Assembly (NCBI GenBank): GCA_017458125.1
Contig: JAFTGB010000031.1
Coordinates: 1 to 64,000, forward strand
Length of the DNA: 64,000 nt
Reading direction: 5' to 3'
From: Prevotella sp.
GTDB lineage: Bacteria > Bacteroidota > Bacteroidia > Bacteroidales > Bacteroidaceae
Under the pieces are notes generated by a model. That model made no database searches. It was given only the letters and a program-made list of their open reading frames with translations, and was not told where the DNA came from. Every line of letters starts with the position of its first letter. Position 1 is the stretch's first letter. A program made the position numbers and the translations under genes. This document shows, piece by piece, positions 45,830 to 54,137 of this stretch.

Positions 45830-46951
45830 ATGATCACACAAGACCAGTTAAAAAACGTACTCGACAGGGCTGAAGCACTGTATAAATACCTGAAGATAGG
45901 CGAAAAGCGCATGGAGTACGAGGAGGAGGAGCTCCGCACACAGGACCCCGACTTCTGGCAGGACCAGAAACGCGCCGAAGAACAAATGAAGAAGGTGAAG
46001 GGCATCAAGAAGTGGCTCGACGGCTACCAGGAGGTGCGCACGGCTGCCGACGAACTGCAACTGGCCTTCGACTTCTACAAGGAGGAGATGGTGACGGAGG
46101 ACGAGGTGGATGCCGACTACGCCAAAGCCATCAAGGCCATCGAGGCACTGGAGCTGAAGAACATGCTGCGCCAGAAGGAAGACCCGATGGACGCCGTGCT
46201 GAAAATCAACAGCGGCGCCGGTGGCACCGAGGCGCAGGACTGGGCACAGATGCTGATGCGCATGTACCAGCGCTGGGCCGAGGCCCACGACTACAAGGTG
46301 TCGATAGCCAACCTGCAGGACGGCGACGAGGCCGGCATCAAGAGCGTGACGATGCAGATAGAGGGCGGCGAGTTTGCCTACGGCTTCCTGAAAAGCGAAA
46401 ACGGCGTACACCGCCTGGTGCGCGTGTCGCCCTATAACGCGCAGGGCAAGCGCATGACGTCGTTTGCCTCGGTCTTCGTGTCGCCGCTGGTCGACGACAC
46501 CATCGAGGTGTATGTCGACCCCGCCAAACTGTCGTGGGACACCTTCCGCTCCAGCGGTGCCGGCGGCCAGAACGTCAACAAGGTGGAGTCGGGCGTGCGA
46601 CTGCGCTACTGGTACACTGACCCCGACACGGGCGAGGAGGAAGAGATACTCATTGAGAACACTGAGACGCGCGACCAACCCAAGAACAAGGAGCGCGCCA
46701 TGGCACTGCTGCGCTCGCAGCTCTACGACCGCGCCATGCAGAAGCGCTTGGAGGCGCAGGCCAAGATAGAGGCGGGCAAGAAGAAGATTGAGTGGGGCAG
46801 CCAGATACGCTCCTACGTCTTCGACGACCGCCGCGTCAAAGACCACCGCACCAACTACCAGACCTCTGACGTCGACGGCGTCATGGATGGCAAAATCGAC
46901 GATTTCATCAAAGCATACCTGATGGAATTTGGAATGGAGAATGTGGAATGA
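45830..46951 (+). CDS. prfB: Peptide chain release factor 2
   Basis: The 373-residue factor ends translation at UGA and UAA. The catalytic GGQ is in SSGAGGQNVNKVESGVRL. The codon-recognition region reads RVSPYNAQGKRMTSF, where E. coli RF2 has SPF. Domain 1 coiled coil covers about 1-110. The frame is continuous from the first ATG, with no internal UGA, so the autoregulatory frameshift found in many RF2 genes is absent. Four-helix-bundle genes lie on both sides. Confidence 0.95.
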   Translation: MITQDQLKNVLDRAEALYKYLKIGEKRMEYEEEELRTQDPDFWQDQKRAEEQMKKVKGIKKWLDGYQEVRTAADELQLAFDFYKEEMVTEDEVDADYAKAIKAIEALELKNMLRQKEDPMDAVLKINSGAGGTEAQDWAQMLMRMYQRWAEAHDYKVSIANLQDGDEAGIKSVTMQIEGGEFAYGFLKSENGVHRLVRVSPYNAQGKRMTSFASVFVSPLVDDTIEVYVDPAKLSWDTFRSSGAGGQNVNKVESGVRLRYWYTDPDTGEEEEILIENTETRDQPKNKERAMALLRSQLYDRAMQKRLEAQAKIEAGKKKIEWGSQIRSYVFDDRRVKDHRTNYQTSDVDGVMDGKIDDFIKAYLMEFGMENVE

Positions 46952-47452
46952 GGAGTGATTGTGCTTTGCACAATGAAAAATGACTTAATGAAGAGTGAAG
47001 CAATGAGTGATTTTGGTAAACTGATGGAAGAAAAGTGCATGAATTTTGCTGTTCGCATCACAAATTTATGCCGTTTCCTCGTTGACGAGAAAAAAGAAAA
47101 CAGGATTTCTGATCAATTGTTCAGAAGCGGCACCAGTATTGGTGCCAATATGGCCGAAGCTCAATGCGCAATCTCAAAGAAAGACTTCACCTCAAAAGTC
47201 TACATTTCATTAAAAGAGTGTAACGAGAGCTTGTTCTGGTTATCCCTTTTAATGAGAACAGGCTACTTAAACAAGAAACAATACGACTCTATTTATGATG
47301 ATTGTTTAGAACTGAAACGACTTTTAGCCACTATAACCAAGACGTCAAAGGAAAGAATTGAAATCGAAAATAACAAATAAACAATTTATCATTAAACATT
47401 GAAACATCAGCTAAGCTGAACATTCAACAATTAACATTCAACACTTAAAATT
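46935..47452. repeat. Weakly inverted unit repeats around copy 3
   Basis: Left flank 46935-47002 has GAATGGAGAATGTGGAATGA-type units and a small hairpin ATTGTGCTTTGCACAAT (46958-46974). Right flank 47386-47452 has AACATTCAACAATTAACATT-type units and a hairpin CAGCTAAGCTG (47408-47418). The inverted match is much weaker than in the other elements. The left flank runs into the prfB stop codon. Confidence 0.5.
47003..47380 (+). CDS. Four-helix-bundle protein, 23S rRNA intervening-sequence family (copy 3)
   Basis: I choose the start MSDFGKLMEEKCMNF at 47003 because it aligns with copy 4 (MSDFGDIMQDKCLNF). An upstream Met would add repeat-encoded residues. The 125-residue protein has RSGTSIGANMAEAQCAISK and ISLKECNESLFWLSLL. 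Copies 3 and 4 form a second subgroup, with Cys-rich AEAQCAIS in place of AQS. Confidence 0.85.
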   Translation: MSDFGKLMEEKCMNFAVRITNLCRFLVDEKKENRISDQLFRSGTSIGANMAEAQCAISKKDFTSKVYISLKECNESLFWLSLLMRTGYLNKKQYDSIYDDCLELKRLLATITKTSKERIEIENNK

Positions 47453-47596
47453 ATGAATAAAAAAGTAAATGCAAAGCGTGAAGCCTATGCCAAGAAGCAG
47501 GAAGAGCAGGGCAAGAAAGTAGTGACGTGGATTTTCGCAGGACTCATCATCCTCGCTATCATCTACTTGATCTGGACCATAGCAATGATGGCGTAA
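47453..47596 (+). CDS. Small single-span membrane protein
   Basis: The 47-residue frame reads MNKKVNAKREAYAKKQEEQG, then a hydrophobic segment (about 24-46: VVTWIFAGLIILAIIYLIWT) and stops directly against the next ATG. A basic, charged N-terminus and one membrane helix are clear. I know no function. The perfect junction with the CYTH gene suggests co-translation. Confidence 0.65.
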   Translation: MNKKVNAKREAYAKKQEEQGKKVVTWIFAGLIILAIIYLIWTIAMMA

Positions 47597-48070
47597 ATGG
47601 CACTGGAGATTGAACGCAAGTTCCTCGTGCTTGACGACTCGTTCAAGCACGAGGCTTTTTCAAAGAGCCACATCGTACAGGGCTACATCTGCAGCGGACA
47701 CGGGCGCACCGTGCGCATACGCATCAGGGACGAGCACGCCTACATCACCATCAAGGGACCGTCCCGACAGGGCGGACTGGCGCGCTACGAGTTTGAGCAG
47801 GAGATACCCATGGACGACGCCCGCCAGCTGCTGACGCTGTGCGACCCGGGCACCGTGGAAAAGACACGGTGGCTGGTGAAAGCCGGGCGTCACACCTTTG
47901 AGGTGGACGAGTTTCACGGCGACAACGCCGGACTCGTCGTGGCCGAGGTGGAGTTGGGCAGTGAGGACGAAAGCTACGAAAAGCCCCATTTCATCGGGAA
48001 AGAGGTTACCGGCGACCGCCGCTACTACAACAACCAGCTGCGCCAGAACCCCTACTCGCGGTGGAAATAG
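47597..48070 (+). CDS. CYTH-domain protein, triphosphate tunnel family
   Basis: The 157-residue protein begins with the family motif EIERKFLVLD and has alternating charged strands (RIRIRDEHAYITIKGPSR, RYEFEQEIPMDDA, VDEFHGDNAGLVVAEVELGSED). CYTH proteins bind triphosphate-bearing substrates in a tunnel lined by Glu, Lys and Arg. Bacterial members are often inorganic triphosphatases. It is convergent with, and overlaps by 19 bp, the VanZ gene. Confidence 0.88.
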   Translation: MALEIERKFLVLDDSFKHEAFSKSHIVQGYICSGHGRTVRIRIRDEHAYITIKGPSRQGGLARYEFEQEIPMDDARQLLTLCDPGTVEKTRWLVKAGRHTFEVDEFHGDNAGLVVAEVELGSEDESYEKPHFIGKEVTGDRRYYNNQLRQNPYSRWK

Positions 48071-48447
48071 CAGCGGTTCATCAGCAGGCCGACGGCCGTA
48101 CCCATGAGCACGCCCACCGTGTCGGCGCAGAAGTCAAGCCACTCGCCTGAGCGCGTGGTGGTGCAGTAGGCCTGCATCAGCTCCATCAGTCCGCCCAACA
48201 GCGTCATGCCGATGACGGCGAAACGGAACAGCTTGCCCGCGTCAGTGCTGACGTGGGTGCGCAGGTATTCCCACCAAATGACGGTGCACGTTCCGCCGTA
48301 CATGGCGAGGTGTGTCCACTTGTCGATGAACTGCACGTTGTCGAGCGGTGTCTCCGGGAATAACGGGGTGAGCGACAGCACCAGTATCAGGATGATGCAG
48401 AGCGAGGAGAGCGGGTATTTTCTTACCTTTTGCAGCACTTCTGACAT
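48052..48447 (-). CDS. VanZ-family membrane protein
   Basis: The 131-residue protein has about four hydrophobic segments and the VanZ pattern: an early FIDKWTHLAMYGGTC-like DKxxH motif and a late GGLMELMQAY...SGEWLDFCADTVGVLMG. VanZ proteins can raise teicoplanin tolerance in enterococci, but most family members have unknown function. A promoter box lies 20 bp upstream. Confidence 0.8.
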   Translation of the reverse strand: MSEVLQKVRKYPLSSLCIILILVLSLTPLFPETPLDNVQFIDKWTHLAMYGGTCTVIWWEYLRTHVSTDAGKLFRFAVIGMTLLGGLMELMQAYCTTTRSGEWLDFCADTVGVLMGTAVGLLMNRCYFHRE

Positions 48448-48466
48448 AATATCTTTCGTTTTGGTT

Positions 48467-48475
48467 GCAAAAGTA
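48467..48475 (-). promoter_or_regulatory. -7 box for the VanZ gene
   Basis: Minus-strand TACTTTTGC. It lies back to back with the box at 48488 on the other strand, forming a compact divergent promoter. Confidence 0.55.
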
Positions 48476-48487
48476 AGAATTAATTGC

Positions 48488-48496
48488 TACTTTTGC
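48488..48496 (+). promoter_or_regulatory. -7 box for the NSS transporter pair
   Basis: TACTTTTGC lies 8 bases before the ATG at 48504, so the leader would be almost absent. Confidence 0.55.
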
Positions 48497-48503
48497 AAGC
48501 GTT

Positions 48504-49874
48504 ATGACGAATAATACGACTGAGAGAGCCAACTTCGGCAGTAAGTTGGGAGTTATCCTGGCCACGGCGGGCAGTGCCGTCGGACTGGGCAACGTATGGC
48601 GGTTCCCTTACATGGCAGGCGAGAACGGCGGCGCCGTGTTCATCATTATCTATGTGGGCTGTGTCATCCTGCTCGGCATTCCCTGCATGATCAGCGAGTT
48701 CATTGTGGGCCGTCACGGACACTGCAACACGGCACGTGCCTTCAGCGCACTGGCAGGCCCCCGCAGTCCGTGGGCCATCATCGGCTATATGAGTGTGCTG
48801 ACGGGCTTTCTCATCACAGGTTACTATGCCGTGGTCTCCGGCTGGTGCCTGCAATACGTGTGGGCGTCGCTCATCGGACACCTGCAGGGCGACCCGGAGT
48901 ATTTCCGCACCTACTTCGCCGAACTGTCCGGCGACCCCGTGAAACCCGTGCTCTGGACGTTCATCATCTTAGGTGTCACCTACCTCATCATCGAGCACGG
49001 CGTGCGCGACGGCATCGAACGGGCCTCGAAACTGCTCATGCCTACGCTGTTCATCCTGCTGTTAGTCATCGTAGTGGCCGCATGTCTGCTGCCGGGCGGC
49101 AGCAAGGGTGTCGAGTTCCTGTTCAAGCCCGACTTCACAAAGATTACCAGCGACGTGTTCCTCGGTGCCTTGGGACAGTCGTTCTACTCGCTGAGTATCG
49201 CCATGGGATGCCTGTGTACCTACGCCAGCTACTTCTCGCGCAGCACTGACATCACCAAGTCGGCGGCACAGATAGCCATCATCGACTGTCTGGTGGCCAT
49301 ACTGGCCGGACTCATGATATTCCCCGCAGCATTCTCCGTCGGCGTGAGTCCCGACTCCGGACCTTCGCTCATCTTCATCACGCTGCCCAACGTGTTCCAG
49401 CAGGCCTTCGCCGCTGTGCCCGTCGTGGGCTACATCATCTCGCTGCTCTTCTTCGTGTTGCTCTCATTAGCCGCACTGACGTCGCTCATGTCGCTGCACG
49501 AGGTGTCGACGGCATTCTTCCAAGAGGAGCTGCGCACCACACGCAAGCGCGCCGCGCTGCTGGTCTCCACGCTGGCCTTCATCATCGGAGCGTTCTGCTC
49601 GCTGTCGCTCGGTGCCGTCGACGGGCTGACGTTCTTCGGCAAGACGCTGTTCGACTGGTTCGACTTCATCACGGGACAGATATTCCTGCCCATCGGCGGT
49701 TTCCTGACGTGCATCTTCATCGGCTGGAGCGTGTCGCACAAAGTGGTGCGCGACGAGTTTACCAACTGGGGAACACTGCGCGGCCGCTACTTCCACTTCT
49801 ACATCTTCTTGGTGAAGTACGTCTGTCCGCTGGCCATTCTCTTTATCTTTCTGCACCAGTTCGACCTCATCTGA
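48504..49874 (+). CDS. Neurotransmitter:sodium symporter family transporter 1
   Basis: The 456-residue inner-membrane protein has about 11-12 helices and the NSS signature TAGSAVGLGNVWRFPYMAGENGGAVF near the N-terminus, which forms part of the sodium and substrate site. It would import an amino acid or amine with sodium. It is 18 bp upstream of a close paralogue, indicating tandem duplication and co-transcription. Confidence 0.93.
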   Translation: MTNNTTERANFGSKLGVILATAGSAVGLGNVWRFPYMAGENGGAVFIIIYVGCVILLGIPCMISEFIVGRHGHCNTARAFSALAGPRSPWAIIGYMSVLTGFLITGYYAVVSGWCLQYVWASLIGHLQGDPEYFRTYFAELSGDPVKPVLWTFIILGVTYLIIEHGVRDGIERASKLLMPTLFILLLVIVVAACLLPGGSKGVEFLFKPDFTKITSDVFLGALGQSFYSLSIAMGCLCTYASYFSRSTDITKSAAQIAIIDCLVAILAGLMIFPAAFSVGVSPDSGPSLIFITLPNVFQQAFAAVPVVGYIISLLFFVLLSLAALTSLMSLHEVSTAFFQEELRTTRKRAALLVSTLAFIIGAFCSLSLGAVDGLTFFGKTLFDWFDFITGQIFLPIGGFLTCIFIGWSVSHKVVRDEFTNWGTLRGRYFHFYIFLVKYVCPLAILFIFLHQFDLI

Positions 49875-49892
49875 ACGAAAGGAGTAATGTAA

Positions 49893-51260
49893 ATGAAAAA
49901 TAAGGCATTGAAGGGACGCGCCAGGTTCGGCAGCAGGTTAGGCATCGTGCTGGCCACGGCAGGGTCGGCGGTCGGTCTGGGCAACGTGTGGCGGTTCCCC
50001 TATATGGTCGGCGAGAACGGTGGCGCACCGTTCATCGTGCTTTACATCGGGTGCATTCTCATGCTCGGACTGCCGGGCATGATAGCCGAATTTATCGTCG
50101 GACGCCACGCACAGGCCAATGCGGCGCGCGCCTACGACAAGCTGTCAGGCGGCAGGCCGTGGCGCTTCGTGGGCTACCTCGGCATCCTGACGTCCACCAT
50201 CATCTTAGGCTTCTACGCCGTGGTCGCCGGCTGGTGCCTGCAGTACCTGTACGCCTCGCTGGCCGGTCATGTCACCGGCACGGCAGACTACGTGCGGCAA
50301 TACTTCGTCAGCTTCTCCACCCATCCGCTGAAACCCGTCGTCTGGGGCGTGGCCTTCGTCATCATCACCCACCTGGTGGTGGTGCGCGGCGTGCGCGCCG
50401 GCATCGAGCGGGCCTCCAAAGTGCTCATGCCCATCCTGTTAGTGCTGCTAGTGGTGCTGGTGGTGGCTTCGTGCCTGTTGCCCGGTGCTGCCGACGGCAT
50501 CAGGTTCCTGTTAGAGCCCGACTTCTCCGAACTCAGCAGCAAGGCGATGCTTGAGGCGTTGGGACAGGCCTTCTTCTCGCTCTCCTTGGGCACGGCATGC
50601 CTGTGCACCTACGCCAGCTACTTCTCGCGAAAGGTCAACCTGTTGCGGTCGGCAGGACAGATAGCCGTGCTCGACACCATGATAGCCATCCTTTCCGGAC
50701 TCATGATATTCCCTGCTGCCGCCTCGGTAGGCGTCAACCCCGACTCCGGACCCTCGCTCATCTTCATCACCCTGCCTAACGTGTTCCAGCAAGCCTTTGC
50801 CGCCATACCCGCCGTAGGCTACATGGTCAGCGTCATGTTCTACGCCCTCTTGGTGTTCGCCGCCCTCACCAGCACCATCTCGATGCACGAGATAGGCACG
50901 GCCTTCTTCACCGAGGAGCTGAACCTGCCGCGCAAGCGCTCGGCATGGGTCATCACCACGGTGGCCTCGCTGCTGTGCGTCGGCTGCGCACTCTCCGTAG
51001 GTGCCGTCGACCTGAAGGTGGCGGGGCTGTCGCTCATGACCTTCTGCGACCAGCTGACAGCCAACGTGATGCTGCCGACGGGTGCCCTGCTGACCTGCAT
51101 ATTCGTGGGATGGTACATCCCCCGGCAGGTGGTGCACGACGAGTTCACCAACTGCGGCACACTCAGCAACAGCCTGTTCAGCATCTTCCTCTTTTTCGTG
51201 CGCTTCGTCTGCCCCATCTGCATTGCACTGGTATTCCTCCATCAGCTTGGCGTGATATGA
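49893..51260 (+). CDS. Neurotransmitter:sodium symporter family transporter 2
   Basis: The 455-residue paralogue of the preceding gene shares its N-terminus (GSAVGLGNVWRFPYMVGENG), the ARGVRxGIERASK-type loop and the MFPAA..VGVNPDSGPSLIFITLPNVFQQAF segment. The copies differ in several helices, so they may carry different substrates. Its stop overlaps the next ATG (ATGA), coupling it to the ComEA-like gene. Confidence 0.93.
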   Translation: MKNKALKGRARFGSRLGIVLATAGSAVGLGNVWRFPYMVGENGGAPFIVLYIGCILMLGLPGMIAEFIVGRHAQANAARAYDKLSGGRPWRFVGYLGILTSTIILGFYAVVAGWCLQYLYASLAGHVTGTADYVRQYFVSFSTHPLKPVVWGVAFVIITHLVVVRGVRAGIERASKVLMPILLVLLVVLVVASCLLPGAADGIRFLLEPDFSELSSKAMLEALGQAFFSLSLGTACLCTYASYFSRKVNLLRSAGQIAVLDTMIAILSGLMIFPAAASVGVNPDSGPSLIFITLPNVFQQAFAAIPAVGYMVSVMFYALLVFAALTSTISMHEIGTAFFTEELNLPRKRSAWVITTVASLLCVGCALSVGAVDLKVAGLSLMTFCDQLTANVMLPTGALLTCIFVGWYIPRQVVHDEFTNCGTLSNSLFSIFLFFVRFVCPICIALVFLHQLGVI

Positions 51261-52123
51261 ACCGCAACGACCGTAAGATTGCCCTTGCCGCGCTGGCTGT
51301 TGCCACGGCAGCCGTCATCGGTATCTATGTCGTAGGCCACGACGGTCAGCAGCCTGCTGCCGACGACCAGCGCCAGCCCGCCCGTTATGACCGCGCGCGC
51401 CAGCAGCGCGCGCCCATCCGCTATGCCACCGACGAGGTGCGCAAGGTGGAACGCTTCCCCTTCGACCCCAACACGGCCGACTCCACCCAGCTGCTGCGCT
51501 TAGGTCTGCAGCCGTGGCAGGTGCGTAACATCTATAAGTATCGGAGCCGAGGTGGCATCTACCGCCGGAAGGAAGACTTCGCACGCCTCTACGGCCTCAC
51601 CGTGAAGGAGTACCGTGAGCTGGAGCCTTACATCCGTATCTCTGCCGACTACCTGCCCGCGGCCACGCTGGTCGGTGACAGGGAGCGTCCGGATACGGAG
51701 CGCGACACGCTACGCTATCCCGTTAAAATCAAGGCTGACGAGCACGTCGTGCTGAACACTGCCGACACCACGCAGCTGAAGCGCGTGCCGGGCATCGGCT
51801 CCTACTACGCCCGCCGCATTGCCAACTACGGCCAGCGCTTAGGCGGCTACGTCAGCGTCGACCAGCTGGACGAGATAGAGGGTTTCCCACAGGAAGCCAA
51901 GAAGTTTTTCGTGGTTCAGGCTCCCGAGGTCCGCAAGCTGAACGTCAACCGCCTCACGCTGCAACAGCTGCGCCAGCATCCTTACATCAACTACTTTCAG
52001 GCAAAGGCCATCACCGACTACCGCCGTCTGCACGGCAAGCTGAACAGTCTGCAGGACCTGCGTCTCTCTCCCGACTTCCCTCCCGCCGCCATCGAACGCC
52101 TGCAGCATTATGTCGAATATTAA
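51257..52123 (+). CDS. ComEA-like helix-hairpin-helix protein
   Basis: The start at 51257 (MNRNDRKIALAALAVAT) gives 288 residues; longer frames run inside the transporter gene. After an N-terminal membrane anchor (about 8-27) and a Gln/Arg-rich linker there are three helix-hairpin-helix units: around NTADSTQLLRLGL, LNTADTTQLKRVPGIGSYYA and LNVNRLTLQQLRQHPYI. HhH units bind DNA backbone, and ComEA does so during DNA uptake. No other competence gene is near, so the role is inferred. Confidence 0.8.
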   Translation: MNRNDRKIALAALAVATAAVIGIYVVGHDGQQPAADDQRQPARYDRARQQRAPIRYATDEVRKVERFPFDPNTADSTQLLRLGLQPWQVRNIYKYRSRGGIYRRKEDFARLYGLTVKEYRELEPYIRISADYLPAATLVGDRERPDTERDTLRYPVKIKADEHVVLNTADTTQLKRVPGIGSYYARRIANYGQRLGGYVSVDQLDEIEGFPQEAKKFFVVQAPEVRKLNVNRLTLQQLRQHPYINYFQAKAITDYRRLHGKLNSLQDLRLSPDFPPAAIERLQHYVEY

Positions 52124-52184
52124 ATATCAAATAGCAAATGAAGGATTTTTCGGAGTAAAAGACACGAAACTCGGAATTTTTCGT

Positions 52185-52193
52185 TAACTTTGC
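52185..52193 (+). promoter_or_regulatory. Orphan -7 box
   Basis: TAACTTTGC is followed by the small hairpin GCGACAAAAGTCGC and later AAGAAACAAGTTTCTT. A second TAACTTTGC lies at 52267-52275. No gene starts in the following 400 bp on this strand, so either these drive a small RNA or they are remnants. Confidence 0.35.
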
Positions 52194-52301
52194 GACAAAA
52201 GTCGCGAAGTTACTCTGTCTCGGCAAAAAAAGAAACAAGTTTCTTTGTTTTGCTCTCGACTTTTCGTAACTTTGCAAGAATTCGCAGGATTTCTTTAAAT
52301 A

Positions 52302-52370
52302 AAGGCAGTCTGGGGAATTGAAGATTTTTAGGGTTACGAATAGGAGACCGTACTCAATTCCACGTTCTGC
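52302..52370. repeat. Inverted repeat at the left edge of the accessory island
   Basis: GCAG and GGAATTGA on the left pair with TCAATTCC and CTGC on the right, with about 35 nt between. A related sequence on the opposite strand lies at 57404-57460 (shared AAATAAAGGCAG). The 405-bp gap 52124-52528 holds this, the boxes above and one short frame. Confidence 0.45.
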
Positions 52371-52450
52371 TATAAATTGCTATCAATGCGCTCGGCTTTG
52401 CCGCTTCGCTTGTCGAAAAACACCCGACGCTGAGCCACCAGCCGTTTCAT
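52370..52450 (-). pseudogene. 26-residue frame behind a promoter box, possible gene remnant
   Basis: The minus-strand frame reads MKRLVAQRRVFFDKRSGKAE and ends six residues later. TACCTTTGC lies 16 bases upstream on the same strand (52466-52474). It is basic and short, and I do not recognise it. It may be the start of a gene whose body was lost. Confidence 0.3.
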
Positions 52451-52528
52451 GACTCATCATCGGGTGCAAAGGTAGTCATTTCTTCTGAATCCTCCAAACG
52501 GATATACATTTTTATTTTGTGAGCTTAC

Positions 52529-53240
52529 CTACTTCCATATAGGTTCTTTACGCCAATCACCAGTGAATCCGTACTTGAAAATAGGAATGCTTGTACTGTT
52601 GTCTATCAATGAGAGCAGTTTCTCCTTAATCTGGTTTTCAGGATAAACGGCATTGCAAAGATAGAGCATAGCGGTGACAACTCCGTAAGGTTTCTTCTTC
52701 TGATTGTCTGTCAGAGGATTCAATAGCCACTTATCACGATGGCCTTTGGGATTGGTTATCTGTTTAGCAAGACTACGATTCCAAAGACGAGAATGATGAG
52801 CAATGATGTTACGCAATACTGAAATAGCCTCCAGCCAACTGGACAACTCCTTTGCAGAATAGAGTCCAAAGTCGTTAGCTATCGCAGCACGCTCAGGCAA
52901 TTGGCTTTTCAGGTTCTTGTACATCTTTGAGAGTGTACCAAAGGTAGCACTTTCGAGTATCATCCATGCATCAGGATTATCACCTACCATCGACTCCCAA
53001 TCCCAGTTGGAATGTTCAGCAATATATTCCTTCGCAAACGGCTCCGTACTTCGGTCAAACTCGTATTTGAGGTCAAGCACGAAATCCTCGTAATAGTCAG
53101 AACGCTCAAAAAGAGATTCGTCCAAGTACCAAAGCCCGCTGTCCTTTGCTTGCGACAGATGGTTGATGATTTTGGCCCTCAAAGCCACTTCTATGATTTC
53201 GATACTGTTCTTCTATTGTACGTGGCTTTTGATTGCTCAT
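52529..53240 (-). pseudogene. Abi-family (Abi_2) gene with internal deletion and frameshift
   Basis: The intact C-terminal part (219 residues from a GTG) matches Abi_2-type abortive infection proteins: VALRAKIINHLSQ, a Glu/Asp-rich helix, FGTLSKMYKNL and the RNxxAHH-like LRNIIAHHSRLWNR. Upstream codons in the same frame read IEIIE, as expected, but then run out. A typical family start (MSNQKPRTIEEQ) lies at 53240 in a different frame. About 70 residues between these parts are missing. Full-length members of about 300 residues give phage resistance by an unsettled mechanism. This copy is probably inactive. Confidence 0.7.
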
Positions 53241-53325
53241 ACTATATATAAAAAGGTGACCCGCCAGCAGATCTACGTTTACTCAATTTTCTGACGAAAA
53301 GATGGGAAATTAGTGAAAAATGTTG

Positions 53326-53640
53326 TATCTTTGTAGCCGACTCGAAGTAGCCCGAAGGGGCATGCGGGTCGAACTTTAGTGGAAAAAGGACGTTTACGAA
53401 CGTTATCTTCGACTGTCGAATCTCGCAAATTCAAGTCCAGAAGAAACGCAACCGAAACGTCCACATTGGGTGTATTGAACCCTAGCCCTTCAAAATGGGC
53501 TTCGTCAATATATCTCGGCGTGGGCTATCGAGTTGCTTATCCTGGACAAGGCAATGCGAGAGCCCGACAGTGGGATAGGCGAAGTAGAGCACCCACGTCT
53601 TTCTGTTTAACTATTACTAACCGCTGAATCTGGGTGACTA
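53326..53640 (+). ncRNA. Candidate structured RNA or long leader
   Basis: A -7 box TATCTTTG (53326-53333) is followed by about 310 nt without a convincing frame. It holds several possible stems: GGACGTTT (53388-53395) with AAACGTCC (53455-53462), the palindrome TTCGACTGTCGAA (53408-53420), GGGT/ACCC and GCCC/GGGC between 53467 and 53500, and GGGCT with AGCCC further on. It is more GC-rich than the genes around it. The next gene starts at 53663. It might be a regulatory leader or a stand-alone RNA. I matched it to no known family. Confidence 0.35.
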
Positions 53641-53662
53641 TAAGCATAAAAGATTTGTGATT

Positions 53663-54109
53663 ATGTGTCAAGTTTTTGATGATTGCGACCCTAACGAGTT
53701 CACTCGACCCGAAGTGACTATTACAGAGGAGGATGCCAAAGGAATTTGTGATTTGGCAATCAAGTTTGTTTTTGACCAAGTCCCTAATTATGAACTACTC
53801 ATTAAGAAAATCAAAGTCGTTTTCGAAAAGTCATGTTTTGTAGACCTCTTATTTTTTGATGAGGCACCATTCATTGTCTGGATAAAACGCTTACCACTGC
53901 CTCTAAAAGAAAGGTTGTGTAAGCAAACTGCAGAAAATCTGAAAAACATTCTTCAAACTATAAATGGCGGCCAAATACTTATATATTTACATTCGGATGA
54001 GCGGGGCTTAGATAGAAATCTGAATGGGCAAAACTTGAAGGATAGTCATATCTTGTTGCCTAAAGCTAATCTGGATGCGGAACGAATTGCGAAAGTATTT
54101 GTGGCATAG
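53663..54109 (+). CDS. Unknown 148-residue protein
   Basis: I take the ATG of MCQVFDDCDPNEF at 53663; a GTG two codons earlier is possible. The protein is mixed helix and strand (ICDLAIKFVFDQVPNYELLI, FVDLLFFDEAPFIVWIKRLP, GGQILIYLHSDERGLDRNLN) with no signal peptide and no motif I know. It is AT-rich like the rest of the island and lies 28 bp before the BspA-type gene, possibly in the same transcript. Confidence 0.55.
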   Translation: MCQVFDDCDPNEFTRPEVTITEEDAKGICDLAIKFVFDQVPNYELLIKKIKVVFEKSCFVDLLFFDEAPFIVWIKRLPLPLKERLCKQTAENLKNILQTINGGQILIYLHSDERGLDRNLNGQNLKDSHILLPKANLDAERIAKVFVA

Positions 54110-54137
54110 TTACTTGTAATAAAAAAAGATTAAAAAC

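Noticed and set aside
45356-47380. Diversity-generating retroelement based on Avd-like helix-bundle genes
   Set aside because: No reverse transcriptase, no template/variable repeat pair and no C-type lectin target was found near any of the five copies.
53379-53627. 82-codon frame in the candidate RNA region
   Set aside because: Its composition is arginine- and serine-rich without a recognisable pattern, it coincides with stem-forming sequence, and a minus-strand frame of similar quality overlaps it. I cannot decide on coding status and do not list it as a gene.
53326-53640. tmRNA, RNase P RNA or a tRNA
   Set aside because: None of the conserved ends, tag frame or cloverleaf arms of these RNAs could be found.
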